A DNA stretch of 64,000 bases from Butyricicoccus faecihominis (GCF_024462775.1 NZ_JANGCE010000002.1:1-64000), one strand, 5' to 3'; shown: positions 26,369-35,600, counted from the first letter of the stretch. Numbers and translations are program-made. Notes: generated from the sequence alone by a model not told the origin.

Positions 26369-27376
26369 TTAGGATAAGAAATCCTTTACATTCTCTTTCG
26401 TAATCGCTGTAGTTTCATAGGCTAGAACTTTTTCTACCGTTTCACCATTGACCAATTTTTCCGCCGTCTCAATCAAGGTTCTGCCCATTGGAATCGGTGC
26501 TTGATCAACCGTAATTTGGAAGATGCTATCTCCACTGTCGATCAGTTCTAGCGCCTCCTGCATGCCATCAACACCAGCTAGCAGATATTTGTCCGGGTCC
26601 GTCTTACCTGCTGCAATAAACGCCTCCAACGCACCCAAACAGGAACCGTCATTATGGCCGATAAATACCTTTAAATCAGGATATGCCTGCAGAAAATTTT
26701 CAGCAGCTTCCAGACCGGTCGTAGCGTCTGTGGAGGTTGCAGTTCTTACAAATTCGGCATTGGGTGCGAATTCGGCAAGTGCCTCCATATAGCCTTTGGT
26801 TCGGTCTACAACAGAGGGTAGTACATCATAGTTCGTGCCGACCACTTGAATTTTTTCATCACCATAATGGGCCTTTATCCACTCCGCTGTTGTTTTTCCT
26901 TGCAGGTAACCGATATCATACTGAGGAATGTACATCCAGAAATCGTAATTTTCCAGCTCATAGTTGTTGCATAGCACCTTGATCCCCTTCTCTATGGCCT
27001 GATTGCAGACCACGCTGCAGGCCGTTGGATCAAGTGGGGAGATAATCATGGCATCAACGCCCATATGTACCCAGTTCTCAATGGCTGCGACCTGTTTTTC
27101 CGCACTGCCGGTAGCATCATGTACCAGAAGTTCAAGATCATGCTCCTCGGCATAATCTTCAATAGCGCCCAGCCATGCGGCCCAGTACACATTGGCCTGA
27201 TCCGCCACAGAAACACCTACTCTAATTTTTTCATTGCTTTTATCCGGCGTATCTGATTCCGCAGCCGAGGGGGAATCATTTGTCTCCTGACCCGGAACCT
27301 TCACAGCGCATCCTCCCAGTAGCATAGAAGTCGCCGTCATCAGCGCGAGCAGTCCCAACAGTCGATTCTTTTTCAT
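26369..27376 (-). CDS. Ribose-type sugar-binding lipoprotein
   Basis: This 335-residue periplasmic-binding-protein type I (Peripla_BP_4) has a lipoprotein signal ending in LLGGC (Cys23). The mature part begins with an acidic and Ser-rich linker, then RVGVSVADQANVYWAAW, typical of ribose, galactose or polyol binders. It is anchored outside the membrane and feeds the ATPase/permease pair downstream. The gene follows the glycyl radical enzyme by 66 bases. The ligand is unknown and is the key to this cluster. Confidence 0.9.
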   Translation of the reverse strand: MKKNRLLGLLALMTATSMLLGGCAVKVPGQETNDSPSAAESDTPDKSNEKIRVGVSVADQANVYWAAWLGAIEDYAEEHDLELLVHDATGSAEKQVAAIENWVHMGVDAMIISPLDPTACSVVCNQAIEKGIKVLCNNYELENYDFWMYIPQYDIGYLQGKTTAEWIKAHYGDEKIQVVGTNYDVLPSVVDRTKGYMEALAEFAPNAEFVRTATSTDATTGLEAAENFLQAYPDLKVFIGHNDGSCLGALEAFIAAGKTDPDKYLLAGVDGMQEALELIDSGDSIFQITVDQAPIPMGRTLIETAEKLVNGETVEKVLAYETTAITKENVKDFLS

Positions 27377-27441
27377 AACCTTACCTCCTCATTCACACTT
27401 TGCATTCTTCTTAAACTTGCGCAATACCGTACTGTGTCGTT

Positions 27442-29760
27442 TTACTGCTGGTTTATCACCTCATTTCCTAATCCATCCATTTTGGCACGCTTGATAATCG
27501 TATTTTGAATATTGGGAGACAGCTCTACGAAATACGCAGAAAAACCTCCCATTCTAACGCGCATACTCCTATGCTTTTCAGGGTGTTCCTGCGCATCACG
27601 CAGCAGATCCTCGCTGACTCCAGTAATTGTCAGAATTGTTCCGCCCAGCTCCATAAAAGAGCGAATCAGTCCCGTAACTCTATGGATTCCTTCCTCTCCC
27701 TGCACTTCATTAGCGTTTAGATAAAGATCCAGCGGTGCTCCCGTGCTATAAGGGAGCAGATTTGCATGGGTCACCGAATTGATCGCTGCTGTGGGACCTC
27801 GCATATCCATCCCCAAAGAAGGAGAATAATTGCTCCCGATGGGCTCCCGATACAGTCGCCCATCAGCTGAAGCGCCGATATTTCTTCCAAAGCGCGCGTA
27901 GTTTTCGTAAGTGGCGATTCCAAATGTAATCATCAGTCCGTCGTTTCCAATCTCATTCGCTTTTTGACGAGTAACAGCTGTAAAATCCCCAAGCAACCGT
28001 GCGGCAATATCATCGCAAAACGCTTCGTCGTTACCGAATTTAGGTATTTTCATAAGCAGCGCTTGCCGCAGCGACTCTTGTCCCTTAAAATTATGCTCCA
28101 GAGCACCGGCAAGTTGTTCTAGCGTAAGCCAGTGTTGGTCGAATACCGCCATCTTAATAGCCGCGAGCGAATCCGCGCAATTTGAAAGGCCGGTCATGCA
28201 TACAGCGAAAATATCATAGCGTGCGCCGCCATTGGATACATCCAATCCCTTTTCAATGCAATCATCCATCATTGTAGCGAGCAGCGGAGACGGTGCTATC
28301 TTCCATCGCCTGCGGTGATGTTTCATCTTATTCCGGATCGTGCGTTCCACTTGATTGGCAAGCTGTTGTAAAAAGGCACTATAAAATTCCTCAAAGGATG
28401 CAAAGCATTTCAAATCACCAGTATCTATTCCTTCCTGATGTCCCCGTACCAAGCTCCTGCCACGAAACAGCGCATATTCAAGCATCTGCAGAACCTCAAT
28501 AAACACATAGGAAAAATTTGATTTGCCCGGTATCAGTACCTCCCAGCAGCCATCGTTGGAATAGTCGCGCGCCTCCCGAAGAGGTACTCCGGCCTCTACC
28601 AGCGCCGGGATGAAAAAATCATCATTATACAGCGCGGGCTCACCCGAGCCGCAGCGGAGGATAGCAGCACATCGGTCGAGCAGTGTCTGTGGCGTATTTT
28701 TGTGCAATCGAACCGACAGAACCGGTGAAATCACCTCTAAATAGGCCCAACATTCGAGAATCAGCTCGGTCAGTTCGTTGCTCGCATCCTCCCCATCAGG
28801 CGTTTGACCGCCGATGATCATATTCATCAGGAAATGGTTGGATGAACTGCCGTAGTTATAGTCTTCAAAATTGTCTCTCAGAAAAATGGCTGTCACGTCT
28901 TCGGGATCACAGCCTTCGCGTAAATCCTCAGGTTTTAAATGATCTTCCCAATCATCTGAATTGACCTGTACTTTTTCGCTGAACTTTGCCAGCCAGCTCG
29001 TAACAAGCTCCTCGGCTCGCTCGGCAGACAATCTGCCTTGCTCCCTATCGTGTTTAAAAAAAGGATACAGATATTGATCAGCGCGGGCAACCGGCAACCA
29101 CTCCAGCGTACTTTGAAACGCCATGTATGTAAGCCACATGCTTTGTAGTGCTTCATGGAAGGTCTGAGCCGGGTTTTCCGGAACGCGGCCACAGATATCT
29201 GCGATCTCAATCAATTCCTCACGCCTGATCCGGTCATCAGCTTGTTGTGCCTCCTTCAGGGCCAACTGCGCATACCGCTGCGCCAGACAAGAAACGGCAT
29301 TTAAGCTGATCAGCATAGCACGAAACAGGTTTAGTTTGTCTGTATCCGGTCGGTCTAGGTTCAACTCTTTTCGCTCTCTGTTCGTTACCTCCTCCCGAAT
29401 ACCCCGCAGGCCAAGCCTAAGCAGCTTATCAAAATTCGGCGGGTGATGCCCCCAGACGGATTTAATGGTATAGCAGGATTGAGCAGCTTCCGCCTTTTCC
29501 TCAGGTGTGGCGTAGTCCACAAAGGTTTGTCCCATACCCACTGACGACATGGTGCATATCCCAACCACCAATTCATCCTGCTTGATTTCGATTGGCATGT
29601 TCCGCATCGTGTATTCGATAGCCAAAGCTTTTCGTACCACCAGCGGTTCCGACAACACAGTGTCATCTGTAAGTATGGATTCGTCTTCTCCCCACCAAGT
29701 TTTCTTTTTTTGAAATTCCACATCGAACATTCGTTGCTTGATTTTCTCAATGCGTTTCAT
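27442..29760 (-). CDS. Glycyl radical enzyme (pyruvate formate-lyase family), probable dehydratase/eliminase
   Basis: This 772-residue protein has a PFL-like domain and a C-terminal glycine radical domain. The radical site is RMGGFSAYF with Gly739. The thiyl Cys405 and partner Glu407 stand in the loop NDGCWEV. The Cys-x-Glu arrangement is that of eliminases (glycerol, propanediol, choline and hydroxyproline type enzymes). Pyruvate formate-lyase itself has Cys-Cys. The Trp between them and the Gly in place of the usual Ser/Ala before the radical Gly are unusual. Later blocks SADGRLYREPIGSNYSPSLG and GPTAAINS fit the family. Its ATG overlaps the AraC stop (ATGA). The activase is encoded at 30735-31649. 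The substrate is unknown. Confidence 0.88.
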   Translation of the reverse strand: MKRIEKIKQRMFDVEFQKKKTWWGEDESILTDDTVLSEPLVVRKALAIEYTMRNMPIEIKQDELVVGICTMSSVGMGQTFVDYATPEEKAEAAQSCYTIKSVWGHHPPNFDKLLRLGLRGIREEVTNRERKELNLDRPDTDKLNLFRAMLISLNAVSCLAQRYAQLALKEAQQADDRIRREELIEIADICGRVPENPAQTFHEALQSMWLTYMAFQSTLEWLPVARADQYLYPFFKHDREQGRLSAERAEELVTSWLAKFSEKVQVNSDDWEDHLKPEDLREGCDPEDVTAIFLRDNFEDYNYGSSSNHFLMNMIIGGQTPDGEDASNELTELILECWAYLEVISPVLSVRLHKNTPQTLLDRCAAILRCGSGEPALYNDDFFIPALVEAGVPLREARDYSNDGCWEVLIPGKSNFSYVFIEVLQMLEYALFRGRSLVRGHQEGIDTGDLKCFASFEEFYSAFLQQLANQVERTIRNKMKHHRRRWKIAPSPLLATMMDDCIEKGLDVSNGGARYDIFAVCMTGLSNCADSLAAIKMAVFDQHWLTLEQLAGALEHNFKGQESLRQALLMKIPKFGNDEAFCDDIAARLLGDFTAVTRQKANEIGNDGLMITFGIATYENYARFGRNIGASADGRLYREPIGSNYSPSLGMDMRGPTAAINSVTHANLLPYSTGAPLDLYLNANEVQGEEGIHRVTGLIRSFMELGGTILTITGVSEDLLRDAQEHPEKHRSMRVRMGGFSAYFVELSPNIQNTIIKRAKMDGLGNEVINQQ

Positions 29761-30635
29761 CTGTCTCCGTTCCTTTCTCTTGTATTGTTATCTGTCACCG
29801 GAAGTCGCTTTCTATTCTTGGAGGGAGAGCTGTTTTGAAATTTTTTGTATACTTTATTAAAGTAATTAATCGTACTAAAGCCTACCGATAGCGCAATCTC
29901 CGTAATCGATTTATTCGTCGTATAAATCAATTCATTCGCCTTCATACAGCGATATATATTTAAATATTCAAAAAACGATTTTCCCATGACCCTTTTAAAA
30001 AATCGGCAAAAGTAATTAGGCGATAGATTTAAAATCTCGGCAGCGTCCTGCAAGGATATCTTATTGGGATAATTCATTTCAACATAGCGCAGTAAGATTT
30101 CGATTCGCTGAAGGTCTTCCTGATGATTGTCAACCATTTGATCATCTGCGATAATACCAGAAAATTCAAATATAATGGAAGAGATAATTTGAAAGATCGT
30201 CCCTAAACTGTCCAACTCATATCCCGGCGCTTGCTGTGTTGAGTTTTCAAACATCCGCTTCATATTATTGTGGATTCTTTTCGTATGATCACAGCTTCTC
30301 GGCAGCAGCTTCATTTTATCTGGCACAGAGCAGACCTTTAACAAATCTACGCCATATTCTGTCACCAAAGAAACATGAAATTGTGCAACCAAAACCTTGG
30401 CAATTCCCACAAGTTCATGAACGTCATATGCATTGAAAACCAGTATGTCACCCTGTTTCGCCTGCAGAGATGTTTGGTTTACCGTAAGCGTTGCTTGTCC
30501 CTCGTCAATACAAAGAATTTCTAAAAATTTATGCCAATGCGGTAAGGTGACACGGTGTTCATCATAAATCTGAATGTGGATTTTTACAGGCAGCTTTTTT
30601 GTCCCCAGTGAGCAAACTTCCTCCAGAATCTTCAC
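29757..30635 (-). CDS. AraC-family regulator with cupin sensor domain
   Basis: This 292-residue protein has an N-terminal cupin-like ligand domain (LPHWHKFLEILCIDEGQ at about residues 31-47) and two C-terminal AraC helix-turn-helix motifs (DAAEILNLSPNYFCRFFKR and ITEIALSVGFSTINYFNKVYK). It sits between the activase and the glycyl radical enzyme, and its stop codon overlaps the start of the latter. Regulator and enzyme are therefore co-translated and probably share the promoter at 30691-30719. It most likely senses the substrate or a pathway intermediate. Confidence 0.88.
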   Translation of the reverse strand: MKILEEVCSLGTKKLPVKIHIQIYDEHRVTLPHWHKFLEILCIDEGQATLTVNQTSLQAKQGDILVFNAYDVHELVGIAKVLVAQFHVSLVTEYGVDLLKVCSVPDKMKLLPRSCDHTKRIHNNMKRMFENSTQQAPGYELDSLGTIFQIISSIIFEFSGIIADDQMVDNHQEDLQRIEILLRYVEMNYPNKISLQDAAEILNLSPNYFCRFFKRVMGKSFFEYLNIYRCMKANELIYTTNKSITEIALSVGFSTINYFNKVYKKFQNSSPSKNRKRLPVTDNNTRERNGDR

Positions 30636-30660
30636 GACCGTCTCCTCCTTGCCTTCATCA

Positions 30661-30719
30661 GTTTGTCGTTTTACAAACCAAGTTAATACTATTATACTAA
30701 GAAGCAGCAGCTATAAGAA
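30661..30719 (-). promoter_or_regulatory. Promoter and palindromic operator upstream of the AraC-GRE genes
   Basis: Reading leftward, TTCTTA (30719-30714) and TATAAT (30696-30691) are spaced by 17 bases. Just downstream, GTTTGT-CGTTTT-ACAAAC (30661-30678) is a perfect 6-bp inverted repeat between the start site and the ribosome binding site. This is a likely operator position. Confidence 0.5.
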
Positions 30720-30734
30720 ACGGTAATTTGTATT

Positions 30735-31649
30735 CTATTTTCCAGATCCTCCTATACTTATCTGAAACCCCAACTCCTCTAAATACCTTTTTGCGTGCTC
30801 AATCGTTTTTTCATCAGGCGGATACCAGTTCTGGCATTGGTAGTCCATATCCATATGGTTCCATTTTTCTTTGCCCATCTGGTGAAAAGGCAGTAACTGA
30901 ATCTCATGAATTTCTGCATATCTAGCCAACCTCGCCATATCCTGTAAATTCTCATTTCCATCGTTCACACCTTGGATGAGAGGTACTCGTATGATAATAT
31001 GCTTACCCATCTCAGCTGCGGTGAGTAGGTTTTTTTTAATTAAGCTGTTATCTTTGCCCGTATAGTAACGATGCGACTGCCGATCAATCAGCTTGAGATC
31101 GAACAGCAACAAATCTGTCGCTTCCAAAATTTTAACAAACTGATTTTCCTCACAATATCCACAGGTTTCCATTGCTGTATGAATTCCCTGTCTGCGTAAA
31201 TAAAGTAACAGATCTAATATAAATCGACCTTGCGCAGTAGGCTCTCCCCCGCTCAACGTGACTCCTCCATTAGAATTCTTATAGTAAACTTTGTCTCTCA
31301 TTACTGCGGATAGGATATCTTTCGCTGTCATCCATTGGCCAATTTGCTTTCTTGCGCCTGTACAACATACTTTCACACATTGAAAACACTTGGTACATTT
31401 TGTTCGATCGAGGCTGAGATTACCTTTTTCCAGCTTTATCGCACCGGCTTTGCAAATTTTCACACAATATCCGCAGCCAATACACTGTGCGGTATTGACG
31501 GAGAGGTCCGGTTCAAAAGACTGTGTTTCGGGATTTTGACACCAAATACACTGAAGTGGACAGCCTTTAAAGAATATTACGGTTCTGATTCCCGGCCCGT
31601 CATGAACAGAAAACCGCTGAATATCTGTAATCAGCACCTGCTCTCTCAT
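30735..31649 (-). CDS. Glycyl radical enzyme activase (radical SAM)
   Basis: This 304-residue activating enzyme abstracts hydrogen from the radical glycine of its partner using S-adenosylmethionine. The radical SAM cluster ligands are Cys30, Cys34 and Cys37 (GCPLQCIWC). A ferredoxin-like insert carries two further 4Fe-4S motifs: Cys56, 59, 62, 66 and Cys85, 88, 91, 95. The double-cluster insert is typical of activases for eliminases and decarboxylases, not of PFL activase. The ATG at 31649 follows GAGGAGA; a TTG seven codons upstream overlaps that site. It is the first gene of the cluster. Confidence 0.92.
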   Translation of the reverse strand: MREQVLITDIQRFSVHDGPGIRTVIFFKGCPLQCIWCQNPETQSFEPDLSVNTAQCIGCGYCVKICKAGAIKLEKGNLSLDRTKCTKCFQCVKVCCTGARKQIGQWMTAKDILSAVMRDKVYYKNSNGGVTLSGGEPTAQGRFILDLLLYLRRQGIHTAMETCGYCEENQFVKILEATDLLLFDLKLIDRQSHRYYTGKDNSLIKKNLLTAAEMGKHIIIRVPLIQGVNDGNENLQDMARLARYAEIHEIQLLPFHQMGKEKWNHMDMDYQCQNWYPPDEKTIEHAKRYLEELGFQISIGGSGK

Positions 31650-32248
31650 ACTTACACACTCTCCTCGCAAGACAAACTACTCCTATAAACGCTTAAACGC
31701 ATTTCTCAAATCATAATATCGTACCAGTTCGGGGCTATATGATTCAGATACATTTACCGCAAATAATCGGAAATGTTCTGCACGTTTCTCTCAGAACGTT
31801 ACAAAATGCCGCATATTTATGCTCCGATATCTTTATATACAAGTGATCAAAATTATAAATTTTATTATTTAACTACCTTCTCTTTATTCCATATTACTAT
31901 TAAAAGTCCAATGCTTATATCTTCATATTAACAAGTTGTTATACAATATTAGCTTTTTGTATCGTCTTACGGGCGCTATTTCGATGAAGTCTTAATCACC
32001 AATTCTAGGTGCCCCTTTGTGTCCGCCTATGCTTATTTAATGTGCTCGGTAAACCTGTAATTTTAATTAACGAGGGGCTTTAGACATAGCCCATACCGGT
32101 CGTGTTTCTACATAAAATTACGGCATTTGTCATGCCCCCAACCGTGGGAACAAGCCCTAAAAAAGCAAAGTCATGGCCACCCGTAAAACGGGTGGCCATG
32201 ACAAGTACTACAAGAATGTTATTGCAGCCAAACGGTCGGCTGCTTTTG
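31650..32248. other. AT-rich intergenic region between the GRE cluster and the inositol regulon
   Basis: About 600 bases hold no convincing gene. The left two thirds are very AT-rich and should contain the activase promoter, though no clear -35/-10 pair stands out. The right end holds the terminator of the deoR unit (32158-32202). It is the boundary between AT-rich and GC-rich DNA, but I found no tRNA-Ala repeat marking an insertion end. Confidence 0.45.
32158..32202 (-). terminator. Terminator of the inositol transporter-deoR operon
   Basis: GTCATGGCCACCCGT (32170-32184) and ACGGGTGGCCATGAC (32188-32202) form a perfect 15-bp stem. Read leftward it is followed by a run of T (complement of 32158-32164). 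Confidence 0.85.
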
Positions 32249-33022
32249 TCACTCTGCTATGAATACCTTGATCTTATACTTTTCCAACAGCCGCATCCAT
32301 TTCTCGTCCGGCTGGTGGTCGGTGACGATCGTCTGCACCGCATCGAAATCAGCCAGCTTCGGGAAGCCAAGCTTTTCAAATTTTGAGCTGTCGCAGAGCA
32401 ACACCGTCTGCTTAGACGAGGCAAACATTGCCTTTTTAATATTGGCTTCGGATTCGATCGCGTCGAATACGCCGAATTTTTGGGAGATGCCGCAGCAGGA
32501 AAAAAAGGTCTTATCCGCATAGAAGCCGGTGCGGATCAGTGTTTCCGCTGTTTCACCCACGTAGGAGAGGTTATTTTTACGCAGCGCGCCCCCTGTGCAA
32601 ATGACGCGAACGCCCTCTTCGTCGCATAGCTCCATCACCACCCGCTCGGCGTTCGTGATAACGGTCAGATCCTGCCGCCCCTTTAAATACTTGGCCACAA
32701 AAAGCGAAGTAGAGGAACCGTCTATGAAAATCGTTTCCCCGTCGGCGACCAGACCGGCGGCAGCGGCGCCGATGCGTTCCTTGACCTTGCCGTTGATGAC
32801 CTCGCGCTCACCGACGCGCACCGTTTTTTCACCGGCGGTATCAGACAGGACCGCGCCGCCATAGGTGCGCTTGAGCCACCCCTGCCCCTCTAAAGTTTCA
32901 AGATCCTTGCGGACCGTTCCGGGGGACACGCCGAAGTGCTGGCACAGCTCCACGCAGGTGACGCCGTGCCGTTCTCTGACCAGACCCACTATTTTTTGCC
33001 TGCGCTCTGCCGGTAATATCAT
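32249..33022 (-). CDS. DeoR-family repressor, probable inositol regulator
   Basis: This 257-residue protein has an N-terminal DeoR winged helix (VTCVELCQHFGVSPGTVRKDL, about residues 20-40) and a C-terminal sugar-phosphate-sensing domain (DGETIFIDGSSTS near 93, TNAERV, VICTGG). DeoR-type IolR is the usual inositol repressor in Firmicutes. Here it is the last gene of the inositol importer operon, 87 bases after the permease. It probably binds the CTTTCG/CGTTTC-containing elements shared by the promoters at 36878-36914 and 45751-45790. The effector is likely a phosphorylated inositol intermediate. Confidence 0.82.
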   Translation of the reverse strand: MILPAERRQKIVGLVRERHGVTCVELCQHFGVSPGTVRKDLETLEGQGWLKRTYGGAVLSDTAGEKTVRVGEREVINGKVKERIGAAAAGLVADGETIFIDGSSTSLFVAKYLKGRQDLTVITNAERVVMELCDEEGVRVICTGGALRKNNLSYVGETAETLIRTGFYADKTFFSCCGISQKFGVFDAIESEANIKKAMFASSKQTVLLCDSSKFEKLGFPKLADFDAVQTIVTDHQPDEKWMRLLEKYKIKVFIAE

Positions 33023-33109
33023 ACGAATCCCCGCCTTTACGATCTGATCAGCGCCAGCCTGACCGGCAGGATACGGCGCTGTTATGGTTATCTGTATCTT
33101 ACTGACAAT

Positions 33110-34102
33110 CTATCTGGCCGCCAACCGCCGGGCGCGCGCCTCCATTGATCCGCGGATCACATCGATCAGCACCGCAATGATAATGACAAGGCCGATCACG
33201 ATAAACTGTGCGTCCGACTGCGCGCCAAGCAGCGTCAGGCCGTTTCGGATGATCGCAATGATCAGCGCGCCGATCATGGTGCCCACCATGGTGCCCTTGC
33301 CGCCGAGGAACGACGCGCCGCCGATGATGCAGGAGGCGATCGCATCGGTGTCGTACGGCTGCTGTGCGTTGGTACCGTTGGCGATACCGGTTCGTCCGAC
33401 CAGCACGATACCGGCCAGCGCGCACATGAATCCCGACAGCGTATAACAAAAGGTGAGCACGTTTGCCGAGTTGATACCCGACATGCGCGCCGCCTCCGGA
33501 TTGCCGCCCACGCAGTAGATCGAACGGCCGAGCGCCGTGCGCGTCAAGAAAACATGCATGGCGGCGTAAATGACAATGACCACAAGAAAGCCGACCGGAA
33601 ATACGCCGCCTATCGTGGCCGAACCCAGCCAAGTGACGCCGTCAGGAAAGTCGGACACCATTTTGGAATCGACCAGCATAAGCGCGACGCCACATAATAC
33701 GCTCTTCATGCCCATGGTGGAAACGAAGGGATGGGGCAGGTGCAGCCGGGTGAGCATAGTGCCGTTGATCCAACCGATCAGCGTGCCGGTGAGAATGGCC
33801 ACGGCGATCAGGACAAGCGGACTGGTCACGCCATGATTTTTCATCATCCCCATCAAACAGCCGACTGTGATCGCATTCGCGCCAACCGACAGATCGATAC
33901 CGGCCGTGATCAGGCACAGCAGCATGCCGACGCATAAAAGCGCGTTACTCGTCGCCTGCTTCAAAACCGCCATCAGGTTGGTAAGCTTTAAAAAGTTCGG
34001 CGTGGCGATCGCCAAAATGACGCACAAAAGGACGAGCGCGATCAAGGTGCTGAGTTTGGACAATATCTTTTTCAGATTCTTTTTGGTCTGTTCGTTACTC
34101 AT
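33110..34102 (-). CDS. Ribose/inositol-type ABC transporter permease
   Basis: This 330-residue BPD_transp_2 permease has about eight to ten helices. LITAGIDLSVGANAITVGCL and GGASFLGGKGTMVGTMIGAL are the family blocks. The start (34102) overlaps the ATPase gene by eight bases. The position within the inositol regulon indicates that it imports myo-inositol or a stereoisomer. Confidence 0.88.
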   Translation of the reverse strand: MSNEQTKKNLKKILSKLSTLIALVLLCVILAIATPNFLKLTNLMAVLKQATSNALLCVGMLLCLITAGIDLSVGANAITVGCLMGMMKNHGVTSPLVLIAVAILTGTLIGWINGTMLTRLHLPHPFVSTMGMKSVLCGVALMLVDSKMVSDFPDGVTWLGSATIGGVFPVGFLVVIVIYAAMHVFLTRTALGRSIYCVGGNPEAARMSGINSANVLTFCYTLSGFMCALAGIVLVGRTGIANGTNAQQPYDTDAIASCIIGGASFLGGKGTMVGTMIGALIIAIIRNGLTLLGAQSDAQFIVIGLVIIIAVLIDVIRGSMEARARRLAAR

Positions 34103-35600
34103 CTAAGTTCCCTCCCCAAGCGGCTTTCATCAGAGATTCCTGATTAAAATGTGCGCTGCCCCGCGGTACCGTGGCCATGATGCGCCCCTCCCGCATAACG
34201 ATCACACGGTCGCTCATGCCCAATATCTCAGGCATCTCGGATGATACCATGATGACGCACTTGCCCGCCTTGACCAAATCGTTCATCACGTGGTAGACCT
34301 CTACCTTTGCGCCAACGTCAATGCCGCGCGTCGGTTCATCAAAAATGTATATATCAGCGTCCGAATTGATCCATTTGCCAATGACCACCTTTTGCTGGTT
34401 GCCGCCGGAAAGCTGGCCCACGATCGTATCCGTTCCCGGCGTTTTGATGCGCAGCGCGCTCACATTGTCTTTTGTGCGCTGTTCGATCTGTGTATGATTG
34501 AGAAACAGGCCCTTGCAAAAGCCCTTTAAATTCGCCAAAATTAGATTGGTGCGGACCGGCTGGGCCAAAACAAGCCCCTGCCCTTTCCGGTCCTCCGTCA
34601 AGAAGCCGATGCGGTGACGGATTGCCTGCTGCGGGCTCCTGATATGCACGGGCGCTCCGCCAATGAATACCTTGCCCTCATCCAGCGGATCCGCGCCGAA
34701 AACAGCGCGCATGGTCTCGGTCCGTCCCGCGCCCACCAGACCCGCGAAGCCGAGTATTTCTCCATAATGCGCTTCAAACGAAACGTCATGCAAAACGCCG
34801 TACGCGGTTAAGTGCTCGGCCTTCAGCGCAACGCCGCCCCGTTCCGCCGTCGCCTTGGGATACATATTATCCAGCGTGCGGCCGACCATCGCGGTGATCA
34901 GCGAATCGTTATCCCATTCGCCGATGTCCTTGGTCGCGATGTGCTCGCCGTCGCGCATAACGGTCACGCGGTCGCAAATTTCAAACAGCTCCTCCAGCTT
35001 ATGTGATACGAATAGAATGGCGATGCCGCGTTTTTTCAGGTCGTTCACGGTCTGCATGAGCTGAGCGACCTCTTTTTCACCGAGAGACGAGGTCGGTTCA
35101 TCCATAATGATAAGCTTGGCGTCTATCAGTACCGCCTTAGCGATCTCGATCATCTGCTGCACGCCCATGCCGAACGATCCGGCAGGCTTGGTCACATCCA
35201 GATCCTGCCCTAAAAAGTGCATGATCTCGCCAGCCTTTTTACGCATCGCACCGTAATCGAGCAGACCCAGCTTGTTTTTTATTTGATTGTTGATGAAAAT
35301 GTTGTCGGTCACGCTCAGCAGCTTAACGATATTCAGCTCCTGATATACGCAGGCGATGCCCGCCGCTTTGGATTGGTTGGGATCGGCAAATTTGCACGCT
35401 TTTCCGTCAATCAAAATCCTTCCCTCATCCGCGCGGTGCACGCCGGTCAGCGCTTTGATAAGCGTGGACTTTCCCGCGCCGTTCTCCCCAATCAGGCCGT
35501 GCACCTCGCCGGGCCTGATCCGGAGCGACATATCGCGCAGCGCGACCACACCGGGGAAGCTCTTTGTCATGTGTTCCAGTTCCAATACATATTCACTCAT
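34095..35600 (-). CDS. Inositol-type sugar ABC transporter ATPase with two ATPase domains
   Basis: This 501-residue RbsA-like protein has Walker A GENGAGKST, the second-domain signature LSGGNQQKVVIGKW, and Walker B DIYIFDEPTRGIDVGAK. The ATG at 35600 follows GGAGGAGA by about 7 bases; the longer frame would begin inside the intercistronic hairpin. Together with the binding protein upstream and the permease downstream it forms a complete importer. Confidence 0.9.
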   Translation of the reverse strand: MSEYVLELEHMTKSFPGVVALRDMSLRIRPGEVHGLIGENGAGKSTLIKALTGVHRADEGRILIDGKACKFADPNQSKAAGIACVYQELNIVKLLSVTDNIFINNQIKNKLGLLDYGAMRKKAGEIMHFLGQDLDVTKPAGSFGMGVQQMIEIAKAVLIDAKLIIMDEPTSSLGEKEVAQLMQTVNDLKKRGIAILFVSHKLEELFEICDRVTVMRDGEHIATKDIGEWDNDSLITAMVGRTLDNMYPKATAERGGVALKAEHLTAYGVLHDVSFEAHYGEILGFAGLVGAGRTETMRAVFGADPLDEGKVFIGGAPVHIRSPQQAIRHRIGFLTEDRKGQGLVLAQPVRTNLILANLKGFCKGLFLNHTQIEQRTKDNVSALRIKTPGTDTIVGQLSGGNQQKVVIGKWINSDADIYIFDEPTRGIDVGAKVEVYHVMNDLVKAGKCVIMVSSEMPEILGMSDRVIVMREGRIMATVPRGSAHFNQESLMKAAWGGNLDE

